6,662 nucleotides of DNA. Source: Anaerolineae bacterium. Its GTDB lineage: Bacteria > Chloroflexota > Anaerolineae > Aggregatilineales > Aggregatilineaceae. This document shows positions 5,739 through 6,662 of this stretch, piece after piece (position 1 is the first letter of the stretch; each line of letters begins with the position of its first letter). Location: contig JAFGJA010000118.1 of NCBI GenBank assembly GCA_016929355.1, positions 1-6,662 of the forward strand, given 5' to 3'. Below the pieces are notes generated by a model that made no database searches, was not told the DNA's origin, and saw only the letters and a program-made list of their open reading frames with translations. The translations under genes and the position numbers were made by a program.

Positions 5739-5775
5739 GCCTCGCTGAACCGCTATACAATGGGAGTTCGCCACC

Positions 5776-6662
5776 TTGTCTGTTAGCCCACTTGACTGGC
5801 TTTTGGGCCTGTTTTCACTCGATATTGGCATCGACCTCGGCACTGCGAACACGCTGGTGAGTGTGCGAGGTCGGGGCATTGTGATCAATGAGCCATCCTA
5901 TGTGGCGATTGATCGCAAAACCCGCGAACCGAAAAGCGTCGGACGTGAAGCCAAAGAAATGTTTGGGAAAACCCCCAGTTCAAAATTTATCGTTGTCCGC
6001 CCTTTGCGCGATGGCGTGATCAGCGAATTCGAAATCACTGAAGCGATGTTGAACTATTTCATTCGCAAAGCGCACGAACAAAACTGGGTCCCGATTCCGC
6101 GCCCGCGCGTCGTGGTCGGGATTCCGTCCGGTGTGACCGAAGTCGAAAAACGCGCCGTGTATGACGCTACCATCAGCGCCGGGGCGCGTGAAGCCTTTCT
6201 GATCGAAGAACCCGTCGCGGCAGCCATTGGCGCAGGTCTGCCGATTCAGGAAACGCGCGGCAGCATGATCGTCGATATTGGCGGCGGCACAACTGAGGTG
6301 GCGATCTTCTCGCTCGGCGGCATCGTGATCAGCCGCTCGATCCGCGTGGCGGGCGATGAAATGGACGAGGACATCATCCAATTCATGCGCCAGAAATATA
6401 ACCTGCTGATTGGGGATAACACTGCGCAGCGCGCCAAGCACGAGATCGGCTCCGCCTATCCGTTGCCCGAAGAACGCACCTATACCCTGCGCGGGCGTAA
6501 TCTCGTGACCGGGCTGCCCGAAGCGATTGACGTGTCCTCGATTGAACTGCGCGAAGCGTTGAATCCGTCCGTCAGCATTGTGATCGACACGATCCGCGAT
6601 GCGCTGGACGAAACCCCGCCCGAACTCGTCGCCGACCTGATGGAATCGGGCATCTGCATGGC
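5776..6662 (+). CDS. mreB: Rod shape-determining protein MreB (3' end outside window)
   Basis: This bacterial actin polymerises under the inner membrane and guides the elongasome that inserts lateral cell wall. There are 295 complete codons; a usual MreB has about 340-350, so roughly the last 50 residues are missing. A hydrophobic N-terminal patch (DWLLGLFSL, 7-15) fits the membrane-binding element. The phosphate-1 loop is IDLGTANT (19-26), with VRPLRDGVI (74-82), GIPSGVTEVEKRA (115-127), EEPVAAAIGAG (144-154), and the phosphate-2 loop DIGGGTTE (167-174). GDEMDEDI (193-200) and the AKHEIGSA region are also typical. The start is a TTG, preceded by GGGAG at 9-nt spacing; no ATG is in frame near it. 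mreC and mreD often follow but lie outside the window. Confidence 0.95.
   Translation, partial: MSVSPLDWLLGLFSLDIGIDLGTANTLVSVRGRGIVINEPSYVAIDRKTREPKSVGREAKEMFGKTPSSKFIVVRPLRDGVISEFEITEAMLNYFIRKAHEQNWVPIPRPRVVVGIPSGVTEVEKRAVYDATISAGAREAFLIEEPVAAAIGAGLPIQETRGSMIVDIGGGTTEVAIFSLGGIVISRSIRVAGDEMDEDIIQFMRQKYNLLIGDNTAQRAKHEIGSAYPLPEERTYTLRGRNLVTGLPEAIDVSSIELREALNPSVSIVIDTIRDALDETPPELVADLMESGICM

Noticed and set aside
5980..6441. 153-codon minus-strand open frame within mreB
   Set aside because: It is antisense to unmistakable MreB nucleotide-binding motifs.
1..6662. CRISPR array, insertion sequence, phage attachment or integrase at the tRNA gene
   Set aside because: No regularly spaced repeats, transposase or integrase frames are present, and no partial second copy of the tRNA 3' end is visible in the window.

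Overview
The window looks like a chromosomal segment of a free-living bacterium with a fairly GC-rich genome. The exported proteins carry Pro/Thr-rich linkers, MreB is present, and a C/G-homopolymer hairpin repeat lies between genes. I infer Chloroflexota (Anaerolineae-like) from this combination, with moderate to low confidence, because no marker gene settles it. No phage, CRISPR array, transposase or defence operon is visible, and I found no convincing new multi-gene system.

Layout. At the left edge is a minus-strand iron-sulfur/flavodoxin-family protein (470 to beyond base 1), divergent from a tRNA-Gly(CCC) gene (563-634). The tRNA gene has a consensus promoter and an intrinsic terminator. 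Next comes a PP2C-type phosphatase-like gene (750-1787), followed 15 bases later by a small three-helix membrane protein (1803-2141). The stretch 2126-2910 is genomic debris: a copy of the last 14 codons of the PP2C gene, then a 5'-truncated, frame-disrupted gene for a protein with a Pro-rich, Cys-containing tail. A minus-strand exported HExxH metallopeptidase-like protein (3996-2965) converges on this debris. Its promoter region is divergent from that of a complete phosphomannomutase/phosphoglucomutase gene (4141-5559). The two -10 regions form a perfect 12-bp inverted repeat. A G/C-run hairpin repeat (5618-5667) precedes mreB (5776 to beyond the right edge), which has its own extended -10 promoter. 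No gene-free stretch exceeds 300 bases. The longest, 5560-5775, holds the hairpin repeat and the mreB promoter.

Functional links. The mutase supplies sugar-1-phosphates for envelope polysaccharide and MreB organises wall growth, so the right half has an envelope flavour. Each gene nevertheless appears to have its own promoter, so no shared operon is claimed. The most unusual part is 1741-2910, where a duplicated phosphatase tail, a membrane gene whose 3' end runs into that tail out of frame, and a broken gene record local rearrangement.
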